From Persephonella sp. IF05-L8 (GTDB lineage: Bacteria > Aquificota > Aquificia > Aquificales > Hydrogenothermaceae), in the NCBI RefSeq assembly GCF_000703045.1, contig NZ_JNLJ01000001.1, positions 897,501 to 961,500 of the forward strand: DNA of 64,000 nucleotides. Reading direction: 5' to 3'. Shown piece by piece: positions 35,394 to 43,925 of this stretch; the stretch's first letter is position 1, and each line of letters opens with the position of its first letter. The notes beneath the pieces are model-generated. The model saw nothing but the letters and a program-made list of their open reading frames with translations. It was not told the DNA's origin and did not search any database. Both the position numbers and the translations under genes were made by a program.

Positions 35394-35746
35394 ATATTTC
35401 AAGTGCAGTAGTAGTAACTGAACCAGAACATGTAGAGGAAGTTATTAAAGAGTTAGAAGAGAGTGGTCTTTGTGAAGTTTACTTTCATGATAAAGAAAAA
35501 GGCAAAATCATCATTATTATAGAAGGTGAAGATGTTAATGAAGAGACTTTCAAATTAAGACAGATACAGATGATACCTAACGTTCTTTCTGCCAGCATGG
35601 TTTATTCCTACTCTGAAGAAGAATGGGAAAGTGCTGCAGAATATCTCCAAAAACTAAGTAATGATGTTCCAGAAATTCTTAACGATGAAAATGTTAGAGC
35701 AGAGGATATTGTTTATAAAGGTCATATAAAAGGATATATTAGTTAG
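35390..35746 (+). CDS. napD: NapA maturation chaperone NapD
   Basis: A 118-residue cytoplasmic chaperone that binds the Tat signal of NapA until cofactor loading is complete. Motifs typical of the family are MNISSAVVVTEPEHVEEV at the start and IPNVLSASMVYSY. I start at ATG 35390, eight bases after GGAGG (35377-35381), rather than the upstream TTG. The C-terminal extension after about residue 80 is longer than in enteric NapD. Last nap gene; 81 bases separate it from the PAS protein gene. Confidence 0.9.
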   Translation: MNISSAVVVTEPEHVEEVIKELEESGLCEVYFHDKEKGKIIIIIEGEDVNEETFKLRQIQMIPNVLSASMVYSYSEEEWESAAEYLQKLSNDVPEILNDENVRAEDIVYKGHIKGYIS

Positions 35747-35752
35747 TAAATA

Positions 35753-35766
35753 TTGACTTAGAGCAA
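35753..35766. promoter_or_regulatory. Weak Fnr/Dnr-like site before PAS gene
   Basis: TTGACTTAGAGCAA has one perfect and one one-mismatch half site. It lies 62 bases before the PAS-protein ATG. Supported only by resemblance to the stronger sites nearby. Confidence 0.35.
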
Positions 35767-35827
35767 TGAAAAATAAAATTAAAAAATTTATTAATTAATT
35801 ATGATTAGGAGGCTCTGAGAGGGAGTT

Positions 35828-36364
35828 ATGGATAAAACTTTTGATATGTTCTGGGAAACGGAAGTTCCCGAGAACCAACTGATAATTTCCAGAACAGACC
35901 TGAGGGGAATTATCACCTATGTTAATGAGACCTTTGCTGAAATTTCTGGATATAAACCTGAAGAACTTATAGGAAAACCCCATAACATAATAAGACATCC
36001 TGATATGCCTAAGTCCGTTTTCAAAGAACTGTGGGAAACTATAAAACAAGGTAAAACCTGGCAAGGTTATGTTAAAAATCTCCGTAAAGATAGGGGATAT
36101 TACTGGGTTCATGCAACTATTTCTGGAGTTTACAAAAATGGCGAACTTGTAGAATTCAAATCAATGAGGGCACCTGTTCCAAGGGAAAAGAAAAAAGAGA
36201 TGCAGGACTTATATGACAGAATGAGAGAAGAGGAAGGAGGGCCAGTTAGAGTAGTTATGTACCTGCCTAAAAAAGTTTATGACCGTCTTGAAAATTTATC
36301 TAAAGAAATGGGCATATCAGGGGAAGAAGTTATAGAAAAACTTTTAGAAAACTGGCAAACATAA
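35828..36364 (+). CDS. Aer-type PAS protein with ribbon-helix-helix-like tail
   Basis: A 178-residue soluble protein. Residues 15-118 form a PAS domain of the Aer type: GIITYVNETFAEISGY, then IIRHPDMPKSVF, in which RHPDMP (56-61) matches the FAD-binding motif of Aer. After a charged helix (119-136), residues 139-177 (VRVVMYLPKKVYDRLENLSK, then a second helix GEEVIEKLLENW) look like a ribbon-helix-helix DNA-binding unit. There is no kinase, cyclase or methyl-accepting domain. This suggests a one-component redox- or electron-flow-sensing regulator between nap and nir. GAGAGGGAG precedes the ATG; a weak Fnr-like site lies upstream. The DNA-binding role is inferred from the fold pattern only. Confidence 0.75.
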   Translation: MDKTFDMFWETEVPENQLIISRTDLRGIITYVNETFAEISGYKPEELIGKPHNIIRHPDMPKSVFKELWETIKQGKTWQGYVKNLRKDRGYYWVHATISGVYKNGELVEFKSMRAPVPREKKKEMQDLYDRMREEEGGPVRVVMYLPKKVYDRLENLSKEMGISGEEVIEKLLENWQT

Positions 36365-36381
36365 GAAGGAGGTTTTTGGTT

Positions 36382-37659
36382 ATGAAGGGAAAAGTGCTTA
36401 ACTTAGGAGCAGCAGCCCTGTTAGCAGGTGGAGCATTCCTGCTTTCGGGTCAAACAGCAACAACAAATGCTCAGGATTTACTTGGAGCTTCATTTATTGA
36501 AAATGTCAAACCTTATCTTGAGTTCAGACCCAGATATGAGTATGTTGACCAGGAAAATACAGGAAAGAAAGATGCTAACGCTCTAACAGTCAGAACAAAA
36601 ATCGGTGTAAAAATCGGAACAGTTCTTGGAGTTCAAGGATTATCAGCAGTTTTAGAAGCTATTGATGTTTCTGCACTGGTGGATAATTACTCTCCTCAAA
36701 GGGACAAATATGAAACAGTTTTAGACCCACACAAAGCACGTCTAACACAGGCATACATTGCATATTCCCTTGGAAATTACACTCTTGTTGCAGGTAGAAA
36801 ATATGTAGCGATTGACGACCACAGATTTATAGGAACAGTTAACTGGAGACAAATGCCTCAAACTTTTGGAGTATTAGCTGTTGCAGGTAAACCTGTACAG
36901 GGACTTGATTTCTTACTGGCAGGAATTTATGAAAGAAAAGGTATCATTGACAGCTTAAACGCAGACTGGAAACTGGATAAAATGCCAATTGTTTTAGATG
37001 TAAATTATAAAGTTATTCCACAATTAAGGATTAAAGGCTTTGCGTATCTTATAACAGATGTTCACAACACTTACGGGATTAAAGCATCAGGAAAAGTTGA
37101 CCTGAACGGAATAAAAGTTTTCTATCTTGGAGAGTATGCAAAACAAACAGACCCTTATGAAAACGATAACCTTGACACAAAACCAAACATAGATACAAGT
37201 TATTACAGATTAAAAGTTGGTGCTGCTGCAATGGGATTTTTTGCTAAGGTAATGTACACATACTTTGGAGATAGAAATGGTAAAGATGCAGGTTTCTCAA
37301 CACCACTTGCTACACTCCACAAATTTGATGGTTGGTCAGATGTTTTACTAACAGGTGCAGCAAAAGGATTTGATTATGGTATGAAAGAATGGTGTTTAGC
37401 GGCAGGATATAAAAATCCAGAAATTGGAAAATTTATGATTGCATATCTCACCTTTGACTCAGATAAAGACCCTGGCACAATAGGAAAAAGTATAGGTTCA
37501 GAGATAGATGTTCTTTATACCAAAAAATTAACAAAAAGACTTTCATTCCTTGCTAAAGCAGCATGGTATAACGGAGATAACGGATACTATACACGAGGAG
37601 ATTTAAAAGGGAAAGATGATGTAACAAAATACTGGTTACAACTTGATTACAAATATTAA
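36382..37659 (+). CDS. Outer-membrane beta-barrel porin
   Basis: A 425-residue outer-membrane protein with a signal peptide (VLNLGAAALLAGGAFLLSG, cleavage near NAQD) and a chain of alternating amphipathic strands ending in an aromatic residue (WLQLDYKY), the usual porin signature. It starts like alginate-export/phosphate-selective porins (VKPYLEFRPRYEYVDQEN). The start is ATG 36382, nine bases after AAGGAGG. Its place between the PAS regulator and nirS suggests it lets nitrate or nitrite through the outer membrane during denitrification; the substrate is an inference. Confidence 0.8.
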   Translation: MKGKVLNLGAAALLAGGAFLLSGQTATTNAQDLLGASFIENVKPYLEFRPRYEYVDQENTGKKDANALTVRTKIGVKIGTVLGVQGLSAVLEAIDVSALVDNYSPQRDKYETVLDPHKARLTQAYIAYSLGNYTLVAGRKYVAIDDHRFIGTVNWRQMPQTFGVLAVAGKPVQGLDFLLAGIYERKGIIDSLNADWKLDKMPIVLDVNYKVIPQLRIKGFAYLITDVHNTYGIKASGKVDLNGIKVFYLGEYAKQTDPYENDNLDTKPNIDTSYYRLKVGAAAMGFFAKVMYTYFGDRNGKDAGFSTPLATLHKFDGWSDVLLTGAAKGFDYGMKEWCLAAGYKNPEIGKFMIAYLTFDSDKDPGTIGKSIGSEIDVLYTKKLTKRLSFLAKAAWYNGDNGYYTRGDLKGKDDVTKYWLQLDYKY

Positions 37660-37691
37660 TTTTTCAATCAAATCCTGAAAGGAGGGATACT

Positions 37692-39335
37692 ATGAGGGCA
37701 AGAAAACTTGCAGGCGGGCTTATAAGTGCTGCTCTCCTTACTGGAACAGTAGCATTAACAGTTAACACCGCCTTAGCAGAAGAAGGAGCACCTCCTCTTA
37801 CAAAAGAGGAGATGAAAAAAGCATCCAAGATTTATTTTGACCGATGTGCTGGTTGTCACGGAATGCTCAGAAAAGGAGCTACAGGACCTGCCTTAACACC
37901 AGAAAGGCTTAAAAAACGTGGTTTAAACATTGAGGCAATTAAGGCATTCATCTACAACGGAACTCCAGGTGGAATGCCTGACTGGGGTAAACAGGGAGTT
38001 CTTACAAAAGATGAAATTGACCTTATGGCAAGATTTCTACTTAATCCACCACCTAATCCACCATTACTTTCATGGGAACAGATTAAAGAATCCTGGAAAG
38101 TGTATGTCCCTGTAGAAAAAAGACCAAAAAAGGCTGCAAATCCAAACTGGCAAAACTTCTTTGGTGTAATCCTTAGAGATGTTGGTAAAGTTGCTATTAT
38201 TGACGGAACAACCAAAAAACTTCTCAATATAGTTGATACTGGATTTGCTGTTCATATTCTCAGAACATCTGCTTCAGGAAGATACATGTACTCTATCGGT
38301 AGGGATGGTAAAGCTACTGTTATTGATATGTGGATGAAAAAACCTGACAAAGTGGCAGAAATCAAAGTATGTTATGACGCACGTTCCATAGATACAAGTA
38401 AGTATCATGGATACGAAGACAAATATGCAGTTGTAGGTTGCTACTGGCCACCATCATTTGTAATTCTTGACGGTAAAAATCTGAAACCGATTACAAGACA
38501 TGCAACAAGCGATTACTACTATGACACAAAAGACTTCGTTAGAGAGGCACGTGTTGCATCAATTGTTGCATCTCACTATGACCCATTATGGATACTGAAC
38601 ATCAAAGAAGCTGGGCAGGTATGGCTCGTTGATTATGAAAATGTTGATAAAGGAACAGTTAGCGTTGATATGATTGATGCAGAAAGATATCTCCATGACG
38701 GTGGCTGGGACTTATCTAAGAGATACTTCTTAGTTGCTGCTAACATGAGAAATAAAATAGTAGTTGTTGATACCAAAGAGAAAAAATTGGCAGCTATTGT
38801 TGAAGTTGGAACAAAACCACACCCAGGAAGAGGAGCTAATATTGACCATCCAAAATATGGACCAATATGGTGTACAGGTCATATAGGTGAAAAGAGAATT
38901 GCATGTATTGGAACAGACCCTAAGAAACACAAAAAGTACGCATGGAAAGTTGCTAAGTGGATAGAAATGCCAGGAGAAGGTGGAGGTAACTTATTTATCA
39001 AAACACATCCTAACTCCAAGTACCTTATTGCAGATAGACCTCTGAACCCAGATAAGAACCTCCAAAGAAGCATATTTGTATTTGACAAGTACTCATTCAA
39101 ACTTGTTAAAACTCTGAAAGTGCCTGATGACATTCCAGGAAGAGCTGTTCATCCAGAATTTAACAAAGGTGGTTCAGAATTCTGGATTTCTGTATGGGCA
39201 AGAAAAGACCAGCCATCAGCTATACTGGTTTATGATGCCAATACACTTAAGTTGAAGAAAGTTATCAAAGGTGATTGGGTGAGAACACCTACAGGTAAGT
39301 TTAATGTATACAATACAATGAAGGATATCTATTAA
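37692..39335 (+). CDS. nirS: Cytochrome cd1 nitrite reductase
   Basis: Periplasmic homodimer reducing nitrite to nitric oxide. The 547-residue precursor has a signal peptide (to about ALA29), a cytochrome c domain with CAGCH at 52-56 and the likely Met ligand in GGMPDW, and an eight-bladed propeller that holds heme d1. Heme d1-pocket His residues are visible in GTKPHPGRGANIDHP and VHPEFNKGG. AAAGGAGG precedes the ATG. The stop codon and the ATG of the next gene share one base. The gene follows the porin by 32 bases, so it probably belongs to the same transcript. Confidence 0.97.
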   Translation: MRARKLAGGLISAALLTGTVALTVNTALAEEGAPPLTKEEMKKASKIYFDRCAGCHGMLRKGATGPALTPERLKKRGLNIEAIKAFIYNGTPGGMPDWGKQGVLTKDEIDLMARFLLNPPPNPPLLSWEQIKESWKVYVPVEKRPKKAANPNWQNFFGVILRDVGKVAIIDGTTKKLLNIVDTGFAVHILRTSASGRYMYSIGRDGKATVIDMWMKKPDKVAEIKVCYDARSIDTSKYHGYEDKYAVVGCYWPPSFVILDGKNLKPITRHATSDYYYDTKDFVREARVASIVASHYDPLWILNIKEAGQVWLVDYENVDKGTVSVDMIDAERYLHDGGWDLSKRYFLVAANMRNKIVVVDTKEKKLAAIVEVGTKPHPGRGANIDHPKYGPIWCTGHIGEKRIACIGTDPKKHKKYAWKVAKWIEMPGEGGGNLFIKTHPNSKYLIADRPLNPDKNLQRSIFVFDKYSFKLVKTLKVPDDIPGRAVHPEFNKGGSEFWISVWARKDQPSAILVYDANTLKLKKVIKGDWVRTPTGKFNVYNTMKDIY

Positions 39336-41011
39336 TGAAAAGAATAATCCTGCTGCCGCTAACCCTCCTGATAGTGTTTGGTGCCTTTGCAGGGGAGTTG
39401 GCTAAAGGGAGCCAGCTGTACCAGAAATATTGTGCCTCTTGTCATGGGGTGGACAGAGCCGGTACAGTGGCTCCCCCTCTTTTACCTTTATTTTTAAAAA
39501 AAATTCCTGAAAAAAAACTGATTAAAATCATCAAAAATGGGTTGCCTGCAACCCAGATGCCTGCTTTTCCACAGCTTACAGACCAGCAAATTAAAGAAAT
39601 AATAGCATATATCAAATCTCCAGCCAAGATTAACTGGTCAGAAGATAGAATTGTAAAATCCATACAGATTAATAAAAATCCCAAAACCAAAAAACTTCCT
39701 GTAAAAAATATAAAAAATATTGTAGCTGTTGTTGAAAGAGGTCATCAAAAAGTATGGATAATGGAAGATTTAAATATTCTGGATAAATTTGACTTCAAAA
39801 ATGTCCACGGAGGCTTAAAGTTTTCCCCATCAGGATGGAAAATCTATATTCCTTCAAGGGACGGCTGGGTAGGAAGATACGATATAGATAAAGGTTCTTT
39901 TTATGGAAAAGCAAGAGCCTGTATCTATCTAAGAAATGTATCCCTTGACAGAACAGGAAAATATCTTCTTGTTTCCTGCTGGCTGCCAAAATCCATAGTT
40001 ATTCTTGATGCGGAAAGCTTTAAGCCTGTGAAATATATAAAACAGGATGGCTTGATATCTGCTATTTATGAGCTTTATTCAAAAGATAAAGCAATTTTTA
40101 CTTACAGAGATAAAGCCAAAATAGGATTTTTAGATACCAAAACATTTGAGATAACCTACAAAAATATTCCTGAACCTTATGAAGATTTCTTTATAGACCC
40201 ATTTGAAGAGTATGTAATAGGAAGCTCACGAAAAGGCACAAGATTATCTGTTTACAGTCTTTCTGAGAACAAAGAAGTATTCTCCTCAAAAATGGAAGGG
40301 ATGCCCCATCTGGCTTCAGCATCAATATGGTATAAAAAAGGTAAATTCTACTTTGCAACCCCCCATATAACAAAACCTTTTATTACCGTCTGGAACCTTT
40401 ATAACTGGAAATTTGTTAAAAAGGTAGATATTGGAGGAAACGGATTTTTTGTCAGAACCCATCCAACAACCCCTTATCTGTGGACAGACAACGGAAAAGA
40501 CAAAATAGTTCTTATAAACAGGGATGATTTTTCAGTTAAAACAATAGAAACCAGAAAGGGAAAAAGGGTTATACATACAGAATTTAACGGGGATGGAAAT
40601 CTGGCTTATGTTAGCCTTTACAACAAAGATGGAGACCTTCTTATCTACGACAGCATAACCCTTAAACTTTTAAAGGATATACCTGCAAGTATTCCTATTG
40701 GAAAATACAATATTGTAAACAAATCAAGAAAATACCAGCCTGTATTATTGGGTAAACAGGTTTTTATGGAAAAATGCTGGGGCTGTCATCATCAAACCCA
40801 GGAGGCATTTGCCCCCTCATTTAAATGGATAGTAAACCACAGAAAACCTGAAGAAATCGCAGCCCAGATAGCAAATCCTGAAGTTATGTATAAGAAACTT
40901 GGCTACGAAAGAAATGCAATGCCGAAGTTAAATCTTTCTTCTTATGAATTAAGGGCTATAATGTCTTATATGATGCAATTTAAGGATAAAAAAGATGCTA
41001 AGAATAACTGA
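39335..41011 (+). CDS. nirN: NirN-like d1-type protein with two cytochrome c domains
   Basis: A 558-residue periplasmic protein related to NirN, the dihydro-heme d1 dehydrogenase. After a signal peptide (to about AFA19) comes a cytochrome c domain (CASCH at 33-37, Met in TQMPAF) and a d1-type propeller. Unlike ordinary NirN, a second cytochrome c domain is attached at the C-terminus, with CWGCH at 481-485 and Met529 in NAMPKL. That domain looks like a fused NirC-type cytochrome. It probably finishes heme d1 and may pass electrons to NirS. Overlaps nirS by one base and nirJ by 17 bases. Confidence 0.85.
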   Translation: MKRIILLPLTLLIVFGAFAGELAKGSQLYQKYCASCHGVDRAGTVAPPLLPLFLKKIPEKKLIKIIKNGLPATQMPAFPQLTDQQIKEIIAYIKSPAKINWSEDRIVKSIQINKNPKTKKLPVKNIKNIVAVVERGHQKVWIMEDLNILDKFDFKNVHGGLKFSPSGWKIYIPSRDGWVGRYDIDKGSFYGKARACIYLRNVSLDRTGKYLLVSCWLPKSIVILDAESFKPVKYIKQDGLISAIYELYSKDKAIFTYRDKAKIGFLDTKTFEITYKNIPEPYEDFFIDPFEEYVIGSSRKGTRLSVYSLSENKEVFSSKMEGMPHLASASIWYKKGKFYFATPHITKPFITVWNLYNWKFVKKVDIGGNGFFVRTHPTTPYLWTDNGKDKIVLINRDDFSVKTIETRKGKRVIHTEFNGDGNLAYVSLYNKDGDLLIYDSITLKLLKDIPASIPIGKYNIVNKSRKYQPVLLGKQVFMEKCWGCHHQTQEAFAPSFKWIVNHRKPEEIAAQIANPEVMYKKLGYERNAMPKLNLSSYELRAIMSYMMQFKDKKDAKNN

Positions 41012-42137
41012 GTATATTAAAAAGACTTTAGATGGAAAGGAAATCAGACCCTTTAATGGAAAAATCCTAATCTGGAACCTTACAAATGCCTGCAACCTTT
41101 TCTGTCAACACTGCTATTCAGCAGCAAACACCTCAAGAAATGGCGAGATTTCAATTGATGAAATAAAAAAACAAATCCCATATCTTAAAGAAGCTGGTGT
41201 AAAGGTTCTCATTCTTTCAGGTGGAGAACCCCTTATCAGAGAAGATATATTTGATATTGCCCAGCTCTTTAATGAAAATGGTTTTGTAACAACACTTTCA
41301 ACAAATGGCCTTTTAATAAATGAAAAAAATATAGACCAGATAAAAAAGCAGTTTTCCTATGTGGGAATAAGCATAGACGGAGATGAAGAAACCCACGACA
41401 GATTTAGGGGAATGAAAGGAGCCTTTAAACGCTCCATGGAAGCTGTAAGGCTTGTTAGAGACAGGGACATAAAAGTAGGTATAAGATTTACCCTGTCTTC
41501 AATGACAGAAAAAGCTCTGCCCTTTATCTTCTCACTTGCAGAAAAAGAAAATATCCCAAAGGTCTATATATCCCATCTTGTTTATTCAGGGAGAGGAAAA
41601 CATTTATCACAGGCAGAAAAAGAAAGATACAGAAAGCATGTTGAATTCATAATAGACAAATCCTTTGAGTATGTGGAAAAAGGTATTTCTATAGATGTGG
41701 TAACAGGAAATAATGAAGCAGATGCAGTTGTTTTATATCACAAATTTAATGAAAAATATCCAGAAAAAGCTGAGCTTTTATACCAAAATCTTAAAAGATG
41801 GGGCGGAAATCAGGCAGGTGTCAGGATTTTTGATATTGATTACCGGGGATATGTAAAGCCAGATACCTATTTCCCCTACAAAATTGGAAATATCTATGAA
41901 AAAAACTTTTATGATATAGTGAATTCAAATGGACTTATGACTAAACTCCGTCAGCATCCACGTCCAGTTAAAGGAAGATGTGCAAATTGCAGATATCTTG
42001 AGATATGTAATGGTAATTCCCGTTCACGAGCTTATGCAGTTTACGGGGATATATTCGCTGAAGACCCAGACTGCTATATATCAGAAGAAGGAGAGGGTAA
42101 TGAGAAAAGCACTACTTCTACTGCTTATACTGGTTAA
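40995..42137 (+). CDS. nirJ: Heme d1 biosynthesis radical SAM protein NirJ
   Basis: A 380-residue radical SAM enzyme that removes propionate side chains and forms the keto groups of heme d1. The SAM cluster motif NACNLFCQHC gives Cys33, Cys37 and Cys40; ILSGGEPLIREDIF follows. The C-terminal auxiliary-cluster region has CANCRYLEICNGNSRSRAYA and a final Cys in EDPDCYI. It overlaps nirF by 38 bases, the frame reading on past the nirF start with a low-complexity Ser/Thr tail. Confidence 0.95.
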   Translation: MLRITEYIKKTLDGKEIRPFNGKILIWNLTNACNLFCQHCYSAANTSRNGEISIDEIKKQIPYLKEAGVKVLILSGGEPLIREDIFDIAQLFNENGFVTTLSTNGLLINEKNIDQIKKQFSYVGISIDGDEETHDRFRGMKGAFKRSMEAVRLVRDRDIKVGIRFTLSSMTEKALPFIFSLAEKENIPKVYISHLVYSGRGKHLSQAEKERYRKHVEFIIDKSFEYVEKGISIDVVTGNNEADAVVLYHKFNEKYPEKAELLYQNLKRWGGNQAGVRIFDIDYRGYVKPDTYFPYKIGNIYEKNFYDIVNSNGLMTKLRQHPRPVKGRCANCRYLEICNGNSRSRAYAVYGDIFAEDPDCYISEEGEGNEKSTTSTAYTG

Positions 42138-43158
42138 TATTTCTCTTGCTGAAAAACTTTATGTTGTGGAAAGGGAAAGAGGTTCCCTTGCAGTGATTGA
42201 GAATGACAAACTTGTTGGAGAAATCCACGACCTTGGAAATCTAAACCATGCAATAGTAAAAACCGACGGCGATTACAGCTATTGTATAGCCAGAAATGGA
42301 TATTTTTCAAAAATAGATAACAGAAACGACAAATTACTAAAAAAAATAAAACCTGGAAACAGCGGAATAGGATTTACATTTATTGATAAATATATAGCAA
42401 TTGCCCATTATGACCCAAAGAAAGTAACCATTCTCACAAAAGACCTTGATATCCACAAAGAAATCCAGACAAACTCAAGAAATGTAGGAATAAAACCGTA
42501 CAAGAACCTTCTCACATTTGCCCTTATGGATAAAGATGAGATATGGGTGCTTGATGCAAAAAAAGATTTTCAAAGGGTATACAAAGTTGAAAATGCAGGT
42601 AAAATGCCCTTTGATGCACTTATTGACAAAAACAGATATATAGTGGGATTTTTCAAAGAAAGAGGTGTTGGAATTCTGGATTTAGATAAATTTGTATACA
42701 AAAAAGCAAAATTCCTCTCTAAAAACAAACAGGAAATAGTTTTCAAAATTCCCCACTTTGGAATGTGGGGCGTTGCTGGCAATGTAGCACTTATTCCGGC
42801 AGTTGGAGAAAAAAGGGCTTATGTGGTTGATATAAACAAAATGGCGGTTATTGACCATATAGACCTTGCAGGTTTACCTGTTTTTATAACAGTATCCCCT
42901 GATAAGAAAATAGCAGTTGTTAATTACAGCGGAGATAAAGACAATTTATTATCTATTATAGACCTGAAAAAACTAAAAGTTATCAAAACCTTTCCAGCAG
43001 GTAAAAGGGTAATGCATGTTAGATTTTCAAAAGAGGGTAAAAAACTATATGTATCCTCATATTTTGATAACTCTGTAAAAATCTTTGATACAAAAAACTG
43101 GAAAAAGCTGAAGGAAATTACTGTTCCAAATCCATCAGGTATTTTTATTGTTAGATAA
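42100..43158 (+). CDS. nirF: Heme d1 biosynthesis protein NirF
   Basis: A 352-residue periplasmic d1-type propeller needed for a late step of heme d1 synthesis. The start is ATG 42100 with AAGGAGAGGGT upstream, giving a clean signal peptide (MRKALLLLLILVNISLA); longer upstream frames only shadow nirJ. Propeller motifs include VAGNVALIPAVGEKRAYVVD and KRVMHVRFSKEGKKLYVSSY. It lacks a cytochrome c domain, as expected for NirF as opposed to NirN or NirS. Confidence 0.92.
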   Translation: MRKALLLLLILVNISLAEKLYVVERERGSLAVIENDKLVGEIHDLGNLNHAIVKTDGDYSYCIARNGYFSKIDNRNDKLLKKIKPGNSGIGFTFIDKYIAIAHYDPKKVTILTKDLDIHKEIQTNSRNVGIKPYKNLLTFALMDKDEIWVLDAKKDFQRVYKVENAGKMPFDALIDKNRYIVGFFKERGVGILDLDKFVYKKAKFLSKNKQEIVFKIPHFGMWGVAGNVALIPAVGEKRAYVVDINKMAVIDHIDLAGLPVFITVSPDKKIAVVNYSGDKDNLLSIIDLKKLKVIKTFPAGKRVMHVRFSKEGKKLYVSSYFDNSVKIFDTKNWKKLKEITVPNPSGIFIVR

Positions 43159-43172
43159 AGGGGGATACTGTC

Positions 43173-43925
43173 ATGGGTAAGGTTTATATTGTTGGAGCAG
43201 GACCAGGAGACCCGGAGCTTTTAACGGTAAAGGCTGTAAGGGTTTTGAAAGAAGCAGATGTGATACTTTACGACAGACTTGTTAATCCAGAAATTCTGTT
43301 TTATGCAAAACCCGGTTGTGAGCTTATATATGTAGGCAAAGAAGATGGGAAGCATATCTTGGAACAGGATAAAATAAATTTTCTGATATACGACTTCGCC
43401 ACTAAAAATGATATTGTTGTTCGCCTTAAAGGTGGAGACCCTTTTGTTTTTGGTAGAGGTGGTGAAGAGGCTATTTTTCTAAAAGAAAAAGGAATTCCTT
43501 ATGAAATAGTTCCAGGAATAACCTCTGCCATTTCTGTCCCTGAATATGCAGGTGTTCCTGTTACCCATCGTGGAGTTGCTTCTTCTTTTGCAGTTGTGAC
43601 AGGACACGGCTCAAAAGGCCAGTTTCCTGATATTAACTGGGATGCTTTATCAAAAATTGATACTGTTATATTTCTGATGGGAGTTGCCAATAGAGAAAAA
43701 ATAGCCCAGTATCTAATAGAAGCAGGAAAGTCACCTGAAACACCTGTTATCTTTATAGAAAAAGGCACAACCAAGGAACAAAAAGAAATTACAGCAACAC
43801 TGAAAGAAGTAGCCGAAGGAAAAGTAAAAGTTTATCCACCTGCTATTTTTCTTGTTGGTGAAGTGGTTAATCTAAAAGACAAAATAAGCTGGTTTGAAGA
43901 AAACTTAAAAAAGGTGGAGATATGA
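43173..43925 (+). CDS. nirE: Uroporphyrinogen-III C-methyltransferase (NirE/CobA)
   Basis: SAM-dependent methylation of uroporphyrinogen III at C2 and C7 to precorrin-2, the branch point to heme d1, siroheme and cobalamin. The 250-residue protein has VYIVGAGPGDPELLTVKAV at the start, VRLKGGDPFVFGRGGEEA, and VPGITSAISVPEYAGVPVTHRG, all typical of SUMT. In the nir operon it serves heme d1 synthesis and may supply the cell's other needs too. The 3' end overlaps nirDL by four bases. Confidence 0.93.
   Translation: MGKVYIVGAGPGDPELLTVKAVRVLKEADVILYDRLVNPEILFYAKPGCELIYVGKEDGKHILEQDKINFLIYDFATKNDIVVRLKGGDPFVFGRGGEEAIFLKEKGIPYEIVPGITSAISVPEYAGVPVTHRGVASSFAVVTGHGSKGQFPDINWDALSKIDTVIFLMGVANREKIAQYLIEAGKSPETPVIFIEKGTTKEQKEITATLKEVAEGKVKVYPPAIFLVGEVVNLKDKISWFEENLKKVEI

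Noticed and set aside
41980-42099. N-terminal extension of NirF
   Set aside because: It overlaps the NirJ cluster-binding end; ATG 42100 has a strong ribosome-binding site and begins a signal peptide.
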